The position numbers were made by a program, and so were the translations under genes. The notes under the pieces were generated by a model, which saw only the letters and a program-made list of their open reading frames with translations, had not been told where the DNA came from and did no database searches. A stretch of 64,000 nucleotides of DNA from Methanoculleus sp. UBA430 (GTDB lineage Archaea; Halobacteriota; Methanomicrobia; Methanomicrobiales; Methanoculleaceae), in NCBI RefSeq assembly GCF_002506585.1, contig NZ_DAXW01000003.1:385610-449609 (forward strand). The letters run 5' to 3'. Positions 8,136 to 17,113 of this stretch are shown piece by piece. Positions within the stretch are counted from its first letter, which is position 1, and the number at the start of each line of letters is the position of its first letter.

Positions 8136-9161
8136 CTATGGGATAAAAATAGCTCCGCCCACCCGTGTCAGCCAGGCCCGGGTGATCCGGTCGGCCTTCC
8201 CGGCGTCCTCCTTCTCGAAGAGGTCGAGGGCGGTGAGGTCGATTCCGGGCGGGAGGACGCCGGGGAGCAGCCGCAGATCGCCCTGGTAGACCTCGATCTC
8301 CTGCGGACCTGCGGCAGTCGCGACGAGGATCGGGTCCCGGGCAACCGGTCGGCGCCGGAGGTCGTCATAAGCCCGGTGCATCGTCACCTCCTCGATCCCG
8401 AGGAACTCCCGGTTCACCCGGAGGTTGCAGGCGGTCCAGCAGGCCGCGGCAAACCAGGCGTCGTTTGCAATCACGCGCGGGACACCCGCCCGGGCGGCGG
8501 CAAGCCCGAGGGTGCCGGCGCCGGAGCAGGCGTCGACGAAGGTCTGCGGCCGGTGCCGGGCGATCTCCCGCTCAAGAGAGAGGATCTTCTCGTTCCGGCC
8601 CCGGGGGAACTCGACATGCAGGACCGACTGCTGCTTGTAGACGACGATCGGGCCTCTGCGGGTGGCAAAGACGTCGGCCCGGACGTCGCAGCCGGCAAGC
8701 AGGGTGTACTCCTTCGGCGCCGCATCCGTGTCGCGGACTCCCGGCGTCCCGGCATCCGTCCGGACGACGCCCCGGACCTCCGGGACCTCGCCGACCAGCC
8801 GGGCGGCCGCCCGCTCCCCGACCGACCGCGAAAGGAGGACGAGCGACCGCGGCGGGAGGTAAGGTGCTCTCCGCAGCGCGGTTCCGGGGTGGACGAGCGG
8901 TGTTGCGGCGGCGGCGAGGGGTTCGGTCCCGGCGAGGTCGCCTTCCTCGGCCATGATCCGGTAGATCGCGGCGAAGACCTCGTCGATGAACCGCTTCCCG
9001 CAGGAGGGGCAGGGCTCTGCGGTATCGATATCGGGCGGCGGGCTCCGTTTGTCGTAGACGAGCCCCATGCAGTCGGGGCAGGGGGCAAAGCGCCCGGGAA
9101 GCTCCGCGAGGAGTGCCGGGGCGTCGGTGACGCAGTCGTGCCCGCAGACGGGACAGTGCAT
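8136..9161 (-). CDS. Zinc-ribbon plus SAM-dependent methyltransferase-like protein
   Basis: 341 residues. The N-terminus has zinc-ribbon cysteines (CPVCGHDC, CPDC, CPSCGKRF). The C-terminal half has a class I methyltransferase motif I (FVDACSGAGTLGLAAARAG) and an acidic IANDAWF segment, but no obvious catalytic NPPY motif. The architecture suggests methylation of a nucleic acid or ribosomal component; the substrate is unknown. ATG 9161 lies 21-30 nt after a TATA box, so the message is probably leaderless. Confidence 0.75.
   Translation of the reverse strand: MHCPVCGHDCVTDAPALLAELPGRFAPCPDCMGLVYDKRSPPPDIDTAEPCPSCGKRFIDEVFAAIYRIMAEEGDLAGTEPLAAAATPLVHPGTALRRAPYLPPRSLVLLSRSVGERAAARLVGEVPEVRGVVRTDAGTPGVRDTDAAPKEYTLLAGCDVRADVFATRRGPIVVYKQQSVLHVEFPRGRNEKILSLEREIARHRPQTFVDACSGAGTLGLAAARAGVPRVIANDAWFAAACWTACNLRVNREFLGIEEVTMHRAYDDLRRRPVARDPILVATAAGPQEIEVYQGDLRLLPGVLPPGIDLTALDLFEKEDAGKADRITRAWLTRVGGAIFIP
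8141..8150 (-). promoter_or_regulatory. TATA box of the SRP RNA gene
   Basis: On the minus strand an ATTTTTATCC element is centred about 25 nt before the predicted SRP RNA 5' end at 8121. A second TATA-like element at 8121-8129 is too close to serve that end. The promoter overlaps the 3' end of the upstream coding gene. Confidence 0.6.
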
Positions 9162-9181
9162 GCCTGAAGGGTTGGGGGCTG

Positions 9182-9191
9182 GAATATATAC
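9182..9191 (-). promoter_or_regulatory. TATA box for leaderless zinc-ribbon methyltransferase gene
   Basis: Minus-strand CGTATATATT, about 25 nt upstream of ATG 9161. No Shine-Dalgarno sequence lies between the two. Confidence 0.6.
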
Positions 9192-9196
9192 GTATT

Positions 9197-9589
9197 TCAC
9201 GCCGCCTGCGGCGGGACCAGGAGCCCTTCGCGAAGCCAGCCCCATGCGTCCCTGAGGCGGTTCTCGGGGAAGTAGCGGACGTCGACCCCGGCAAAGCCGA
9301 CGAAGAGCCCCGGCAGGCGGTTCATCCACTCGCGCCACCGCTCGCCGCCGACGATGGCGATCCGGTCAACCCGCTCCAACCCATGCCACTGCCTGAGGGC
9401 ATCCCATCCCTCCCCCGGCCTCCAGCTCCGGAAGCCCTCGATCTTGAAGAGGATCCGGACGCTCTGGCCGCCGTTCATAGCCCGTTCGAGCTCCGGGATC
9501 AGGACGGTGGCAAACTCACTCTCGCTCAGTTTCCCGTCGAACCGATACCCGACCACACGCCCCGAACTCTCCTTCATCCGGTCAAGCAT
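9197..9589 (-). CDS. SpoIIAA-like (STAS/CRAL-TRIO-like) domain protein, paralogue 1
   Basis: 130 residues of the SpoIIAA-like family: VVGYRFDGKLSESEF at the N-terminus, RILFKIEGF..W in the middle, VDRIAIVGGERWREWM, then RYFPE. Members form a compact STAS-like fold of unknown role, often near membrane or stress genes. It is clearly related to the gene at 12250-12651, with similar spacing of all these motifs. A GGGG-containing ribosome site precedes ATG 9589. Confidence 0.85.
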   Translation of the reverse strand: MLDRMKESSGRVVGYRFDGKLSESEFATVLIPELERAMNGGQSVRILFKIEGFRSWRPGEGWDALRQWHGLERVDRIAIVGGERWREWMNRLPGLFVGFAGVDVRYFPENRLRDAWGWLREGLLVPPQAA

Positions 9590-9880
9590 GGGTGCCCCTT
9601 GGGCTGCTGAAGGGAAAAAAGCTGCGGCCGTCCGGCCGGGTCTGCGGTTCCGGTCCGCCGCCGGTACCACCTGTGCGATTGCCCTCCCTTCGCGGGGGCG
9701 ACAGGCCGTTTCGACCCGTCCCCGGGCCGGGGGCCGCCGGGCGGATCGGCGTCACGGTCTTCCTCCTCTTCGCCGGACCGATCCGACCGGCCGCAACGAA
9801 ACGTTCCGACGATAGATACACGAATATACTCCCGTGTAGAGAAGAAGAGGTATGCCCGGTTCCGGCGAGGAGGCGGCAGA

Positions 9881-11314
9881 ATGGATCTCCCGGTAGTCTT
9901 CTCCATCATCATACTCATCAACATCATCTCCGGCATCACCATCGTCTTCTTCGAGCGGAGGAACCCGACGGCGACGTCGGCCTGGCTGATGGTCCTCTTC
10001 TTCCTGCCCCTGGCCGGGTTTGTGCTCTACCTCTTCTTCGGGCAGAACTACACCCGGCAGAGGATGTTCGTCGTCAAGGAGCGGGAGGACCGGTGCTACC
10101 TCGAAGACCTCTTCGAGAAACAGCGCCGTGTGCTCGCCGGTCGCCTCCACCGGTTCGCCACCCCGGCGGCGGAGGAGTTCCACGACATGATCTTCCTCCT
10201 CCTCCAGAACAACAGGGCCTACCTGACCGAGAAGAACCGGGTCGATATCTACACCCGGGGAGAGGAGAAGTTCGACGCGCTTTTTGCGGCGATCCGGGGC
10301 GCCCGCCACCACATCCACCTGGAATACTTCGTCGTCAACAACGACGACCTCGGGCAGGCGGTCGTCCACGCCCTCGCAAAGAAGGCGCGGGAGGGTGTCG
10401 AGGTCCGCTTTCTCTTCGACGCGATAGGGGCCATGTCCGGGGGCGGGTCGCGGGCGGCGTTCTCGGAACTGGAGGATGCCGGCGGGAAGATCGGGGTCTT
10501 CTTCCCCTCGTTCTACCGGGTCAACTACCGCAATCACCGAAAGATCGCCGTCATCGACGGGGTCGTGGGGTTCATCGGCGGGTTCAACATCGGGGACAGT
10601 TACCTGGGGGAAGGGCCGCTCGGCCCCTGGCGCGACACCGCCGTCCGGATCACGGGTGATGCCGTCAGGCTGCTCCAGTTCCGGTTCTTCCTCGACTGGA
10701 ACTATACGACCGGCGAGCACCTGTCTCTCGAGGCCCCCTACTTCCCCGACACAGGCGGCCCCGGGACGACGCCCGTCCAGATCGTCTCCGGCGGCCCGGA
10801 TACCCGGTGGAACCCGATCAAGGAGGGCTACATCAAGCTGATCACCTCCGCCCGGGAGTCGGTCTACATCCAGACGCCCTACTTCATACCCGACGAGAGC
10901 GTCACCGACGCCCTGCGAATCGCGGCGCTCTCCGGGGTCGACGTCCGGATCATGATCCCCTGCAAGCCCGACCACCCGTTCGTCTACTGGGCGACGCTCT
11001 CGTTCATTGGCGACGTGCTCGATGCCGGGGTGCGGGCCTACACCTACGACGATGGGTTCCTCCACGCAAAGACGATCGTCGTCGACCGCAAGGCGGGGTC
11101 GGTCGGGAGCGCGAACTGGGACGTCCGGAGTTTCCGGCTGAACTTCGAGGCGAACGCCTTCTTCTACGACGCGACCGTCGGGGCGGAGCTTGCGCGGACG
11201 TTCGAGGAGGACCTCGCCGTCTCCACCGAGATCACGCCGGAGGGCTACCGGGCGCGACCCTTCCGGGTCCGGGTGAAGGAGTCGGTCTCCCGGCTCTTCT
11301 CGCCGCTCGGGTGA
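9881..11314 (+). CDS. cls: Cardiolipin synthase-type phospholipase D enzyme
   Basis: 477 residues. Two N-terminal membrane helices with the PLDc_N pattern (FERRNPTATSAWLMVLFFLPLAG) precede two catalytic HKD motifs, HRKIAVID (His near 219) and HAKTIVVD (His near 395), each followed by a glycine/serine and asparagine loop. It would join two phospholipids through phosphatidyl transfer to make archaeal cardiolipin-type lipids. GAGGAGG sits just before ATG 9881, and a TATA-like CGAATATAC lies inside an ACACG...CGTGT inverted repeat near 9820-9840, a possible operator. Confidence 0.92.
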   Translation: MDLPVVFSIIILINIISGITIVFFERRNPTATSAWLMVLFFLPLAGFVLYLFFGQNYTRQRMFVVKEREDRCYLEDLFEKQRRVLAGRLHRFATPAAEEFHDMIFLLLQNNRAYLTEKNRVDIYTRGEEKFDALFAAIRGARHHIHLEYFVVNNDDLGQAVVHALAKKAREGVEVRFLFDAIGAMSGGGSRAAFSELEDAGGKIGVFFPSFYRVNYRNHRKIAVIDGVVGFIGGFNIGDSYLGEGPLGPWRDTAVRITGDAVRLLQFRFFLDWNYTTGEHLSLEAPYFPDTGGPGTTPVQIVSGGPDTRWNPIKEGYIKLITSARESVYIQTPYFIPDESVTDALRIAALSGVDVRIMIPCKPDHPFVYWATLSFIGDVLDAGVRAYTYDDGFLHAKTIVVDRKAGSVGSANWDVRSFRLNFEANAFFYDATVGAELARTFEEDLAVSTEITPEGYRARPFRVRVKESVSRLFSPLG

Positions 11315-11320
11315 GGTTTC

Positions 11321-12190
11321 TCACCGGTTGTTCAGCCGGCTCTCGACGAATTTCCTGATCCGGGGGAGGCTCTGCTCCCAGCGGGCCTGGAGGATGGAGA
11401 CGGCATAGGGGAGGTGGTGCGGGAGGACCGCGGTGCCCATCACCGCCTTCTCGACGAACGGCCGCTCGCGGCCGATGATGACGGTTTTTCTCGCCCGGAC
11501 GGCGTCCAGGAACTCGTCGACGGTATCGGCCTCGGCGCAGGTGACGACCCCCCCGAGTTCGTGGAGGAGGTGGCCGTCGGTCCCCCCGGTCCGGCCCAGA
11601 TCGTGGGCCGCGGCGAGCCCGGCGGCCTTCATGTTGTGGGACCGGGCCATCCCGCCGCAGATCACCTCGAGGGCGTCGAGGCGGGAGAAGACCTCTTTGC
11701 CGATACATGCGCCTGCGACGCAACGCTCGACGCCCCGGTTCAGGAAGGCGTAGCCGCAGGGGTGGGCCTCGACGGCGATGCAGGAGTAGTCCTCCCGGCG
11801 GTCGAGGATCTCCGGAGTGTCGAGGCGTATCGCGGTGAACGGGCCGTTCCTCCGGTTCTTCTCGATATGGCGCCGGTAGAAGTCCTGGAGGTCGGAGACC
11901 GAGTAGAAGTAGAGGAGGAGGTGCGGGCCGTCGTTGGCGCTGACCTCGATACCGGGGACGAGGGTGACGCGGATCTTCTGCCCCTTCGCCTCGGCTACGC
12001 CGCTCACCTGGTTGTGGTCGGTGATCGCAAGCCCGATCCCCTGTCGCGCGGCGAGTTTCAGCACGTCCCGCACCCGGGTGGCCGAGTCGGAGTGGCGTGT
12101 GTGAACGTGGAGGTCTGCCGGGAGGAGCCCGAGCCGCCGGATCTCTTTCGGCAGGGGTTTTTCGAATATGATATCTTTATAATAGTGCAT
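11321..12190 (-). CDS. PHP-domain phosphoesterase
   Basis: 289 residues with the PHP metal-binding motifs LPADLHVHTRHSDS near the N-terminus, ITDHNQVSG, and later histidines (EAHPCG; GTDGH) that complete a trinuclear metal site. Stand-alone PHP proteins hydrolyse phosphoesters of small molecules or nucleic acids; the substrate is not evident. The gene converges on cls, with only 6 nt between the stops. Confidence 0.87.
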   Translation of the reverse strand: MHYYKDIIFEKPLPKEIRRLGLLPADLHVHTRHSDSATRVRDVLKLAARQGIGLAITDHNQVSGVAEAKGQKIRVTLVPGIEVSANDGPHLLLYFYSVSDLQDFYRRHIEKNRRNGPFTAIRLDTPEILDRREDYSCIAVEAHPCGYAFLNRGVERCVAGACIGKEVFSRLDALEVICGGMARSHNMKAAGLAAAHDLGRTGGTDGHLLHELGGVVTCAEADTVDEFLDAVRARKTVIIGRERPFVEKAVMGTAVLPHHLPYAVSILQARWEQSLPRIRKFVESRLNNR

Positions 12191-12249
12191 GTGCTGTCTG
12201 TCTGATCACCGGTAGGTTGCCCGGGATGAAAAAGGGTTGCCCGCCCCCC

Positions 12250-12651
12250 CTATCCCACCCCCGGTGCGGTCTCCTCGACGGCGAGCGGCTCCCGCAGCCA
12301 GTCGATCGCGGCGTCCAGGTGGCCTTCGGTGAAGTAGCGCGCGTCGATCCCGACGAATCCCACGAAGAGCCCCGGCAGGTGGCTCATCCACTCTTCCCAC
12401 TTCTCGCCGCCGACGACCGCGATCCGGTCGACCTTCCCGATCCACGGCGAGGTCTTGAGGGACTCCCAGTGCCCGTGCGCCTTCCAGCCGTGGAAGTTCA
12501 CGATATGAAAGAGCATCCGGAGGACCGGGTGGGTTGTTCCCGCCCCTTCAAGCGCCGGGAGTAGCGTCCCGGTGTAGTCCTTCTCCGTCAGCTCGCCGTC
12601 GAACCGGAATCCGACGACGTTCTCCGCACCCGTCTCCATCCGTTCAAGCAT
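12250..12651 (-). CDS. SpoIIAA-like domain protein, paralogue 2
   Basis: 133 residues, parallel to the 9197-9589 gene: VVGFRFDGELTEKDY, RMLFHIVNFHGW, VDRIAVVGGEKWEEWM, PGLFVGFVGIDARYF. The two proteins share most of these core residues, pointing to a local duplication, with cls and the PHP gene between them. Function unknown. Confidence 0.85.
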   Translation of the reverse strand: MLERMETGAENVVGFRFDGELTEKDYTGTLLPALEGAGTTHPVLRMLFHIVNFHGWKAHGHWESLKTSPWIGKVDRIAVVGGEKWEEWMSHLPGLFVGFVGIDARYFTEGHLDAAIDWLREPLAVEETAPGVG

Positions 12652-12694
12652 GGCGCCCCCCTCTCCGGGGAGGACGGGAAAAAGGTTCCGGTCA

Positions 12695-13321
12695 TCACCC
12701 GGTCGGGGGCTCTTCGCGGCCGGGTTCCGGGGCCACCAGCCTCCCGGCGATCTCCTCCTTCGAGTACTCCGCGAGGTAGCGGTTCCCGGCGAGTGCGACG
12801 GCGACCGACCCGATGAGGACGAAGATCATATCGAGCATGGTATCGTCAAGACCATGCTGGAGGTTGGTCCCGAGGAAGGTGTCGAAGAGCCACTCGTAGA
12901 TCTCCCAGAACCCCTCCATCGCCATTGCAGCGATGACGATGAACCCGACGATCATCCACCGGGAGAGATTCAGTCGGCTGAACCGGTCGAGCAGGAGGAC
13001 GATGACGAAGGCGAGGATCGAGACGGTTATCCCCGCGATGAGGTGGGCGATCTTGTCGTAGTAGGGGTAGTACATCAGGTAGAATCCCTGGATCTCGCCG
13101 GCGACATGGAGGTAGAGCAGGAAGGCGATGAGAAGGTTGATCTGCCAGGGGAGGGTGATGCTCCACCGGCGGGTGACGACGGCGGGGACCAGCGTCAGGC
13201 AAAGCCCGACAACGCCGCCGAAGACCTGCGAGTATTCGCCGAGCGAGAACGCTATGAGGATGTTTGCGGCGATGAGGACCTGGAAGAGGCAGGCGAGGTA
13301 GAGCCCGGCGGGTCTCTGCAT
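12695..13321 (-). CDS. Integral membrane protein, DUF2238-like
   Basis: 208 residues with six or seven predicted membrane helices and conserved polar residues between them (YYDKIAHLIAG; EGFWEIYEW; HGLDDTMLDM), the pattern of the DUF2238/YjdF-like family. ATG 13321 was chosen; an in-frame ATG at 13390 would add 23 residues but crosses a TATA-like stretch. The next gene upstream lies on the same strand, 75 nt away. Confidence 0.75.
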   Translation of the reverse strand: MQRPAGLYLACLFQVLIAANILIAFSLGEYSQVFGGVVGLCLTLVPAVVTRRWSITLPWQINLLIAFLLYLHVAGEIQGFYLMYYPYYDKIAHLIAGITVSILAFVIVLLLDRFSRLNLSRWMIVGFIVIAAMAMEGFWEIYEWLFDTFLGTNLQHGLDDTMLDMIFVLIGSVAVALAGNRYLAEYSKEEIAGRLVAPEPGREEPPTG

Positions 13322-13395
13322 GAGATCGTGTTGGGCGGCGGCCGGTAAACACCTTATGGCGGGGTGCCGGAAAAGAGTGAAGGCTGCCACACCGC

Positions 13396-13908
13396 TTACA
13401 CGGCGGGCGGCGGAATTTCGGCCTTTCCGGCGCCGAAGGCGTCGCGGAGATTTGTCTCTTCCGTCTCCGAGAGCGACGTCCGGATGACGCGGCCGCCGTA
13501 GTCCTTGATGGCGCCGACCACCTTATCCGGCGTCATCTTCTTGATAAGCAGGAAGACCGCGGAGTTGCCCGGCCCGACGTTCTCCGCGACCTCTTTGATG
13601 AAGTTGTCGTCGATCCCGTAATCGGAGAAGCGCCCGGCGAGCGCCCCGGTGATCGCGCCGATGGCGAGCCCGAAGATGGGGGCGAAGAAGATCAGGCCGA
13701 TCAGGAGTCCCCAGAAGGCGCCGGAGAGTGCTCCCATGCCGGCGAGGTTGGTCGCCTGCTTGATCTCGGTCTTGCCGTCCCGCCGGTGGACGACGACCAC
13801 CAGGTCCTCCAGTTCGATGATGTGCTCCTTTGTCAGTTGAACGAGCCGGTCCCTGACACGGAACGCGGTCTCTTCGCCGTCGTAGGCGATGGCGACCAGG
13901 TCGCTCAT
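13396..13908 (-). CDS. DUF1269 family protein
   Basis: 170 residues of the DUF1269 type: an N-terminal MSDLVAIAYDGEETAFRVRDRL domain, a central Gly/Ala hydrophobic hairpin (LSGAFWGLLIGLIFFAPIFGLAIGAITGALAG) and a C-terminal alpha/beta part ending in a Lys/Pro tail. It is probably membrane-associated with cytosolic domains; function unknown. A strong GGAG ribosome site lies just before ATG 13908. Confidence 0.88.
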   Translation of the reverse strand: MSDLVAIAYDGEETAFRVRDRLVQLTKEHIIELEDLVVVVHRRDGKTEIKQATNLAGMGALSGAFWGLLIGLIFFAPIFGLAIGAITGALAGRFSDYGIDDNFIKEVAENVGPGNSAVFLLIKKMTPDKVVGAIKDYGGRVIRTSLSETEETNLRDAFGAGKAEIPPPAV

Positions 13909-13953
13909 GGCTCTCTCCTTTCAGGTGACATGCGCCGGGGGTATCACCCCGGC

Positions 13954-13962
13954 GTATATAAA
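13954..13962 (-). promoter_or_regulatory. TATA box upstream of DUF1269 gene
   Basis: Minus-strand TTTATATAC about 50 nt before ATG 13908. It leaves a short leader with a GGAG site, so this gene is leadered, unlike several neighbours. Confidence 0.6.
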
Positions 13963-13964
13963 CC

Positions 13965-15005
13965 CTACCTCCGCTGCTCCCCGGCTCCCAGCAGTTCCCC
14001 GATCCACCGGGTCTCGTCCCAGCTCTCGAGGAAGAGCTTCACCGCGATCGTCAGGGGGATGGCGAGGAAGACCCCGACCGCCCCGAAGATGAGGCCCCAG
14101 AAGACGACGGAGAAGAGGACGACGAACGGCGAGAGGTTGAGGTCCCGCCCGGCCATTCTGGGGAGGACGAGGTTTTCCGCGGCGGCATCGATGAGGGCGA
14201 CGGCGGCGATGACGGCCACGGCCCCGGCCGGCCCGAACTCGATGAGGGCGAGGAGCGTGGGCGGGATCGCGGCGACGACGAGCCCGATGTAGGGGACGTA
14301 ACTCAGGACGAAGGCGATAAAGCCCCAGAGCAGCGCGAAGTCGACCCCGAGGACGGCGAGGAAGAGCCCGGTCCCGACACCGGTGATCAGGTTCACCTTC
14401 GTCCTGACGACGACGTAGTCGATGAGGAGCCGGCCGGACTGCGCAAGGTGCCGGTAGGGGGAGCTCTCCGCCCCCAGGCGCTGCCTGATGACGGCCGCGA
14501 TCCGGGGCGCTTCGAGGAGGAGGAACCCTATCCCGACGAAGACGATGAAGGCGTCGACGGTGATGGACCCGACCTGCCGGGCGATCCCGGCGACCTGCTG
14601 GAAGACGAACCCCTGGTCGATGTAGTCTCCGATCTGGGTGCCGCCGGGGGTGATGCCGTATTCGGAGAGGAGGGACTGGAAGACGGCGATCTGTTCGTCG
14701 AGGCTCGCCTGGTACTGCGGCAGCGAGCGGACGAACCCGGTGAGGGCCGCACCGAGGAAGGCGATCACCCCGGTGAGGACCCCGATGAGCCCCACGACCA
14801 CCATCCCGGCGGCGAGGACCGGGGGCACTCCCCGGCGGGTCAGCCACGTCATGATGGGCGCGGTGATCATGGCGAAGAAGACGGCGACGAGGAGCGGGCC
14901 GATGATCGATGTGGCCGCCTGGAGCCCTGCGAGGACGATGACGACCGCAGCCCCGACTATCGCGATACGGGCAGGGGGGGAGAGGCGCTCGCCGGTCATA
15001 TCCAT
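13965..15005 (-). CDS. AI-2E family membrane transporter (UPF0118)
   Basis: 346 residues with about seven membrane helices and the AI-2E family pattern: paired N-terminal helices, a soluble amphipathic region (about 120-190) and a C-terminal VLSYVPYIGLVVAAIPPTLLALIEFG segment with a long final helix run. Family members export small molecules or run sodium/proton antiport. ATG 15005 is immediately followed by a second ATG codon at 14999; no clear ribosome site is seen. Confidence 0.87.
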   Translation of the reverse strand: MDMTGERLSPPARIAIVGAAVVIVLAGLQAATSIIGPLLVAVFFAMITAPIMTWLTRRGVPPVLAAGMVVVGLIGVLTGVIAFLGAALTGFVRSLPQYQASLDEQIAVFQSLLSEYGITPGGTQIGDYIDQGFVFQQVAGIARQVGSITVDAFIVFVGIGFLLLEAPRIAAVIRQRLGAESSPYRHLAQSGRLLIDYVVVRTKVNLITGVGTGLFLAVLGVDFALLWGFIAFVLSYVPYIGLVVAAIPPTLLALIEFGPAGAVAVIAAVALIDAAAENLVLPRMAGRDLNLSPFVVLFSVVFWGLIFGAVGVFLAIPLTIAVKLFLESWDETRWIGELLGAGEQRR

Positions 15006-15052
15006 CGGGAGGGGTTGGGCGCCCGACGAGATAGAGTTTTTCCGGCCGGGTC

Positions 15053-16699
15053 TCACTCCCCGGCTTCCGCCGCCCGGATCGCCTCCCGGAGCGCCTCCCC
15101 GATGACCGGGGTTGCGACGAATATGTTCCCGCGGCCGATGGCGGCGCTCGCCCCGGTCTCCTCCAGACCCCCGAGGAGCCGGGGGTCGACCTCGGCGAGG
15201 ACGAGCCGGTTGTTGTGGGCGCGGAGCCGCCGGGCGTAGCGTTCCAGCATCCGGAAGAGCCCGGTCCCGGCCTCGACCCTCCCCCGGAGGGCCAGGACCA
15301 CGACGGCGCCTTCTGCCCCTTCCGGGGAGGGGAGCGACCGTTCGATAGCCCGAAGGGTGGCGAAGTAGACGCTGCCGGAGACGGTGAGAATGGTGATCCG
15401 GCCCGCGGGGAGCCGGACGGGCGGGGGCTCTTCGCGGAACATCCCGCCGTCCACCGGGACGAGGCGGATGACGGAGGCCTCGCGGGTGGAGGTGAGCAGG
15501 TAGAGGGCGAGCGAGAGGAGGACGCCGATGTAGATGCTGTACTGGAGCGGGAGGACCTGGGTGGAGATGAAGGTGGCGGCCATCGCCCAGCGCCCGGAGC
15601 GGGAGTACCTGCAGATGCAGGCGATCTCGTGGGGCCGGTAGAGGAGTTCGGCCCCGATGAGGATCAGGATGCCGGCAAGCGCCGGGAGCGGGATCTGTTC
15701 TGCGAGCGGTCCTGCAACGATGATGACGACCCCGACGATGACGCCCGAGATGAGGTTCGCCGTCCGGGTCTCTGCCCCCGCGCTGACGTTCAATGCTGTC
15801 GCGGAGAGCGAGCCGGCCGAGGGTGCGCACTGGAGGAAACTGCAGACGATGTTCGTGACTCCCTGTCCGGTAAAGTCCCGGTTCACGTCGGCGATGGTCC
15901 CGTCGCGTTCCGGGATCGCTTCCGTGACCCCGACGGCCATGACGAGCCCGATGATGGCAAGCGCGAGCGACGGGATGAGCAGGTCGGGGGCGAGGGCGAT
16001 GTCGGGGAGGATGAGGGCCGGGAGGCCGGCGGGGATGGCGGCGATGTCGCCGACGAGCGCGACGCCCGGGAACGCGGCCCGGACGAGGAGGGTGGCGACG
16101 ATGAGCGGAAGGAGGAGGGCGACGGAGCTGAGGTGCGGTACGCGGCGGATGACGATGACGAGCGCGATCGTGAGGAGACCGACCGCGAGTGCATCTGGCC
16201 GGATCTCGCCCGCATGAAGGATGAGGTCGAGCATGGCGAGAACCTGGATTGCGTCCCTCGGGAGTTCGTAGCCGGTGAGGTTCCCGAGCTGCCCGAGGAC
16301 GATGAGGAGCGCAGCCCCGGTGACGAACCCGGTGAGGACGGCGTTGGAGATGAACCGGGTCAGGCTGCCGGCCCGGATGAGTCCGAAGCCGAGCTGGAAG
16401 ATCCCGACGAGGAGGGTCAGGACAAAGAGGGTGGCCGGGACGTCGGCCTCCGGCACCGGGGCGAGGACGGAGTAGATCGAGACCGCGAGGACGTTTGAGA
16501 GCATCACCTTGAGGTAGGAGGAGCCGGTGAGGAACGCGGCGATCGCCGTCGAGAACGCGGCGGTGTAGAGGCCGTAGAGGGGGTTGATTCCGGCGACGAG
16601 GGCGAATCCCATTGCCTGCGGGATGCCGACGAGGGCAGTCGTCGCGCCGGCGGCGAGGTCGGCGGGGAGGCTTTTCACCTGCGGTCCACCGGCGGGCAT
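15053..16699 (-). CDS. SulP family anion transporter with C-terminal STAS domain
   Basis: 548 residues. Membrane domain with the SulP N-terminal signature (DLAAGATTALVGIPQAMGFALVAGINPLYGLYTA) and about twelve helices, then a STAS domain from about residue 430 (ILTVSGSVYFATLRAIERSL). Likely substrates are sulfate, bicarbonate or another inorganic anion. ATG 16699 lies about 25 nt after a CCTATATCC box (16721-16729), suggesting leaderless translation; ATG 16747 is an upstream alternative. Confidence 0.9.
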   Translation of the reverse strand: MPAGGPQVKSLPADLAAGATTALVGIPQAMGFALVAGINPLYGLYTAAFSTAIAAFLTGSSYLKVMLSNVLAVSIYSVLAPVPEADVPATLFVLTLLVGIFQLGFGLIRAGSLTRFISNAVLTGFVTGAALLIVLGQLGNLTGYELPRDAIQVLAMLDLILHAGEIRPDALAVGLLTIALVIVIRRVPHLSSVALLLPLIVATLLVRAAFPGVALVGDIAAIPAGLPALILPDIALAPDLLIPSLALAIIGLVMAVGVTEAIPERDGTIADVNRDFTGQGVTNIVCSFLQCAPSAGSLSATALNVSAGAETRTANLISGVIVGVVIIVAGPLAEQIPLPALAGILILIGAELLYRPHEIACICRYSRSGRWAMAATFISTQVLPLQYSIYIGVLLSLALYLLTSTREASVIRLVPVDGGMFREEPPPVRLPAGRITILTVSGSVYFATLRAIERSLPSPEGAEGAVVVLALRGRVEAGTGLFRMLERYARRLRAHNNRLVLAEVDPRLLGGLEETGASAAIGRGNIFVATPVIGEALREAIRAAEAGE

Positions 16700-16760
16700 G
16701 CTCCGGGAGGGGGCGGGCGCCGGGATATAGGTTGCCCTGCCGGGCAACTGTTCGGGGATT

Positions 16761-16831
16761 CCGAGTAGTTCAGCGGTTGAACGTCTCCGGGGATTGTAGT
16801 CTAACTGGTTGTGACGTCGCCTATTCGGGGC
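16761..16831 (+). other. Two tRNA 5'-half-like fragments in tandem
   Basis: 16761-16790 contains GTAGTTCAGCGGTTGAAC, a D-arm-like stretch. 16789-16831 starts GGGGATTGTAGTCTAACTGG and continues TTGTGACGTCGCC, close to the acceptor, D-arm and anticodon 5' strand of an archaeal tRNA-Val. Neither continues into an anticodon loop with U33 or a T arm, so they are remnants. They lie in the 366-nt gap between the SulP gene and the S-layer gene, which otherwise holds only a promoter. Confidence 0.35.
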
Positions 16832-16986
16832 AACGGTGTACCGCTAGACTGCCCGGGGCCCAGGCAGCGGGTGGAACCCCGGTCATCGCAGTGCAGGAGA
16901 GCCGGGCTTCTCTACGGTGCTTGATTACATCCGCCCCCAATTTACAGATTTGGACAATAACGGCACCTTTATTCTGCCTTAAACGA

Positions 16987-16996
16987 GATAAAAACC
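16987..16996 (+). promoter_or_regulatory. TATA box of the S-layer-type gene
   Basis: GATAAAAACC, about 120 nt before ATG 17114. A long leader, unlike the leaderless pattern elsewhere in the window, is expected for this abundant surface protein. Confidence 0.45.
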
Positions 16997-17113
16997 TGCG
17001 CACGAGAAGAGGGCCAAGATGATCGAGCGGTGTCTGTTCGTGCTCTAACCTCCGCAGTCAACATTCTGTGTAATACAAGCCCCCGGCTACGTGCCATCGA
17101 GAACGGGATTACG

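Noticed and set aside
16789..16860. Functional tRNA-Val gene
   Set aside because: The anticodon loop lacks U33, the stem has a mismatch, and no T arm or matching acceptor 3' strand follows.
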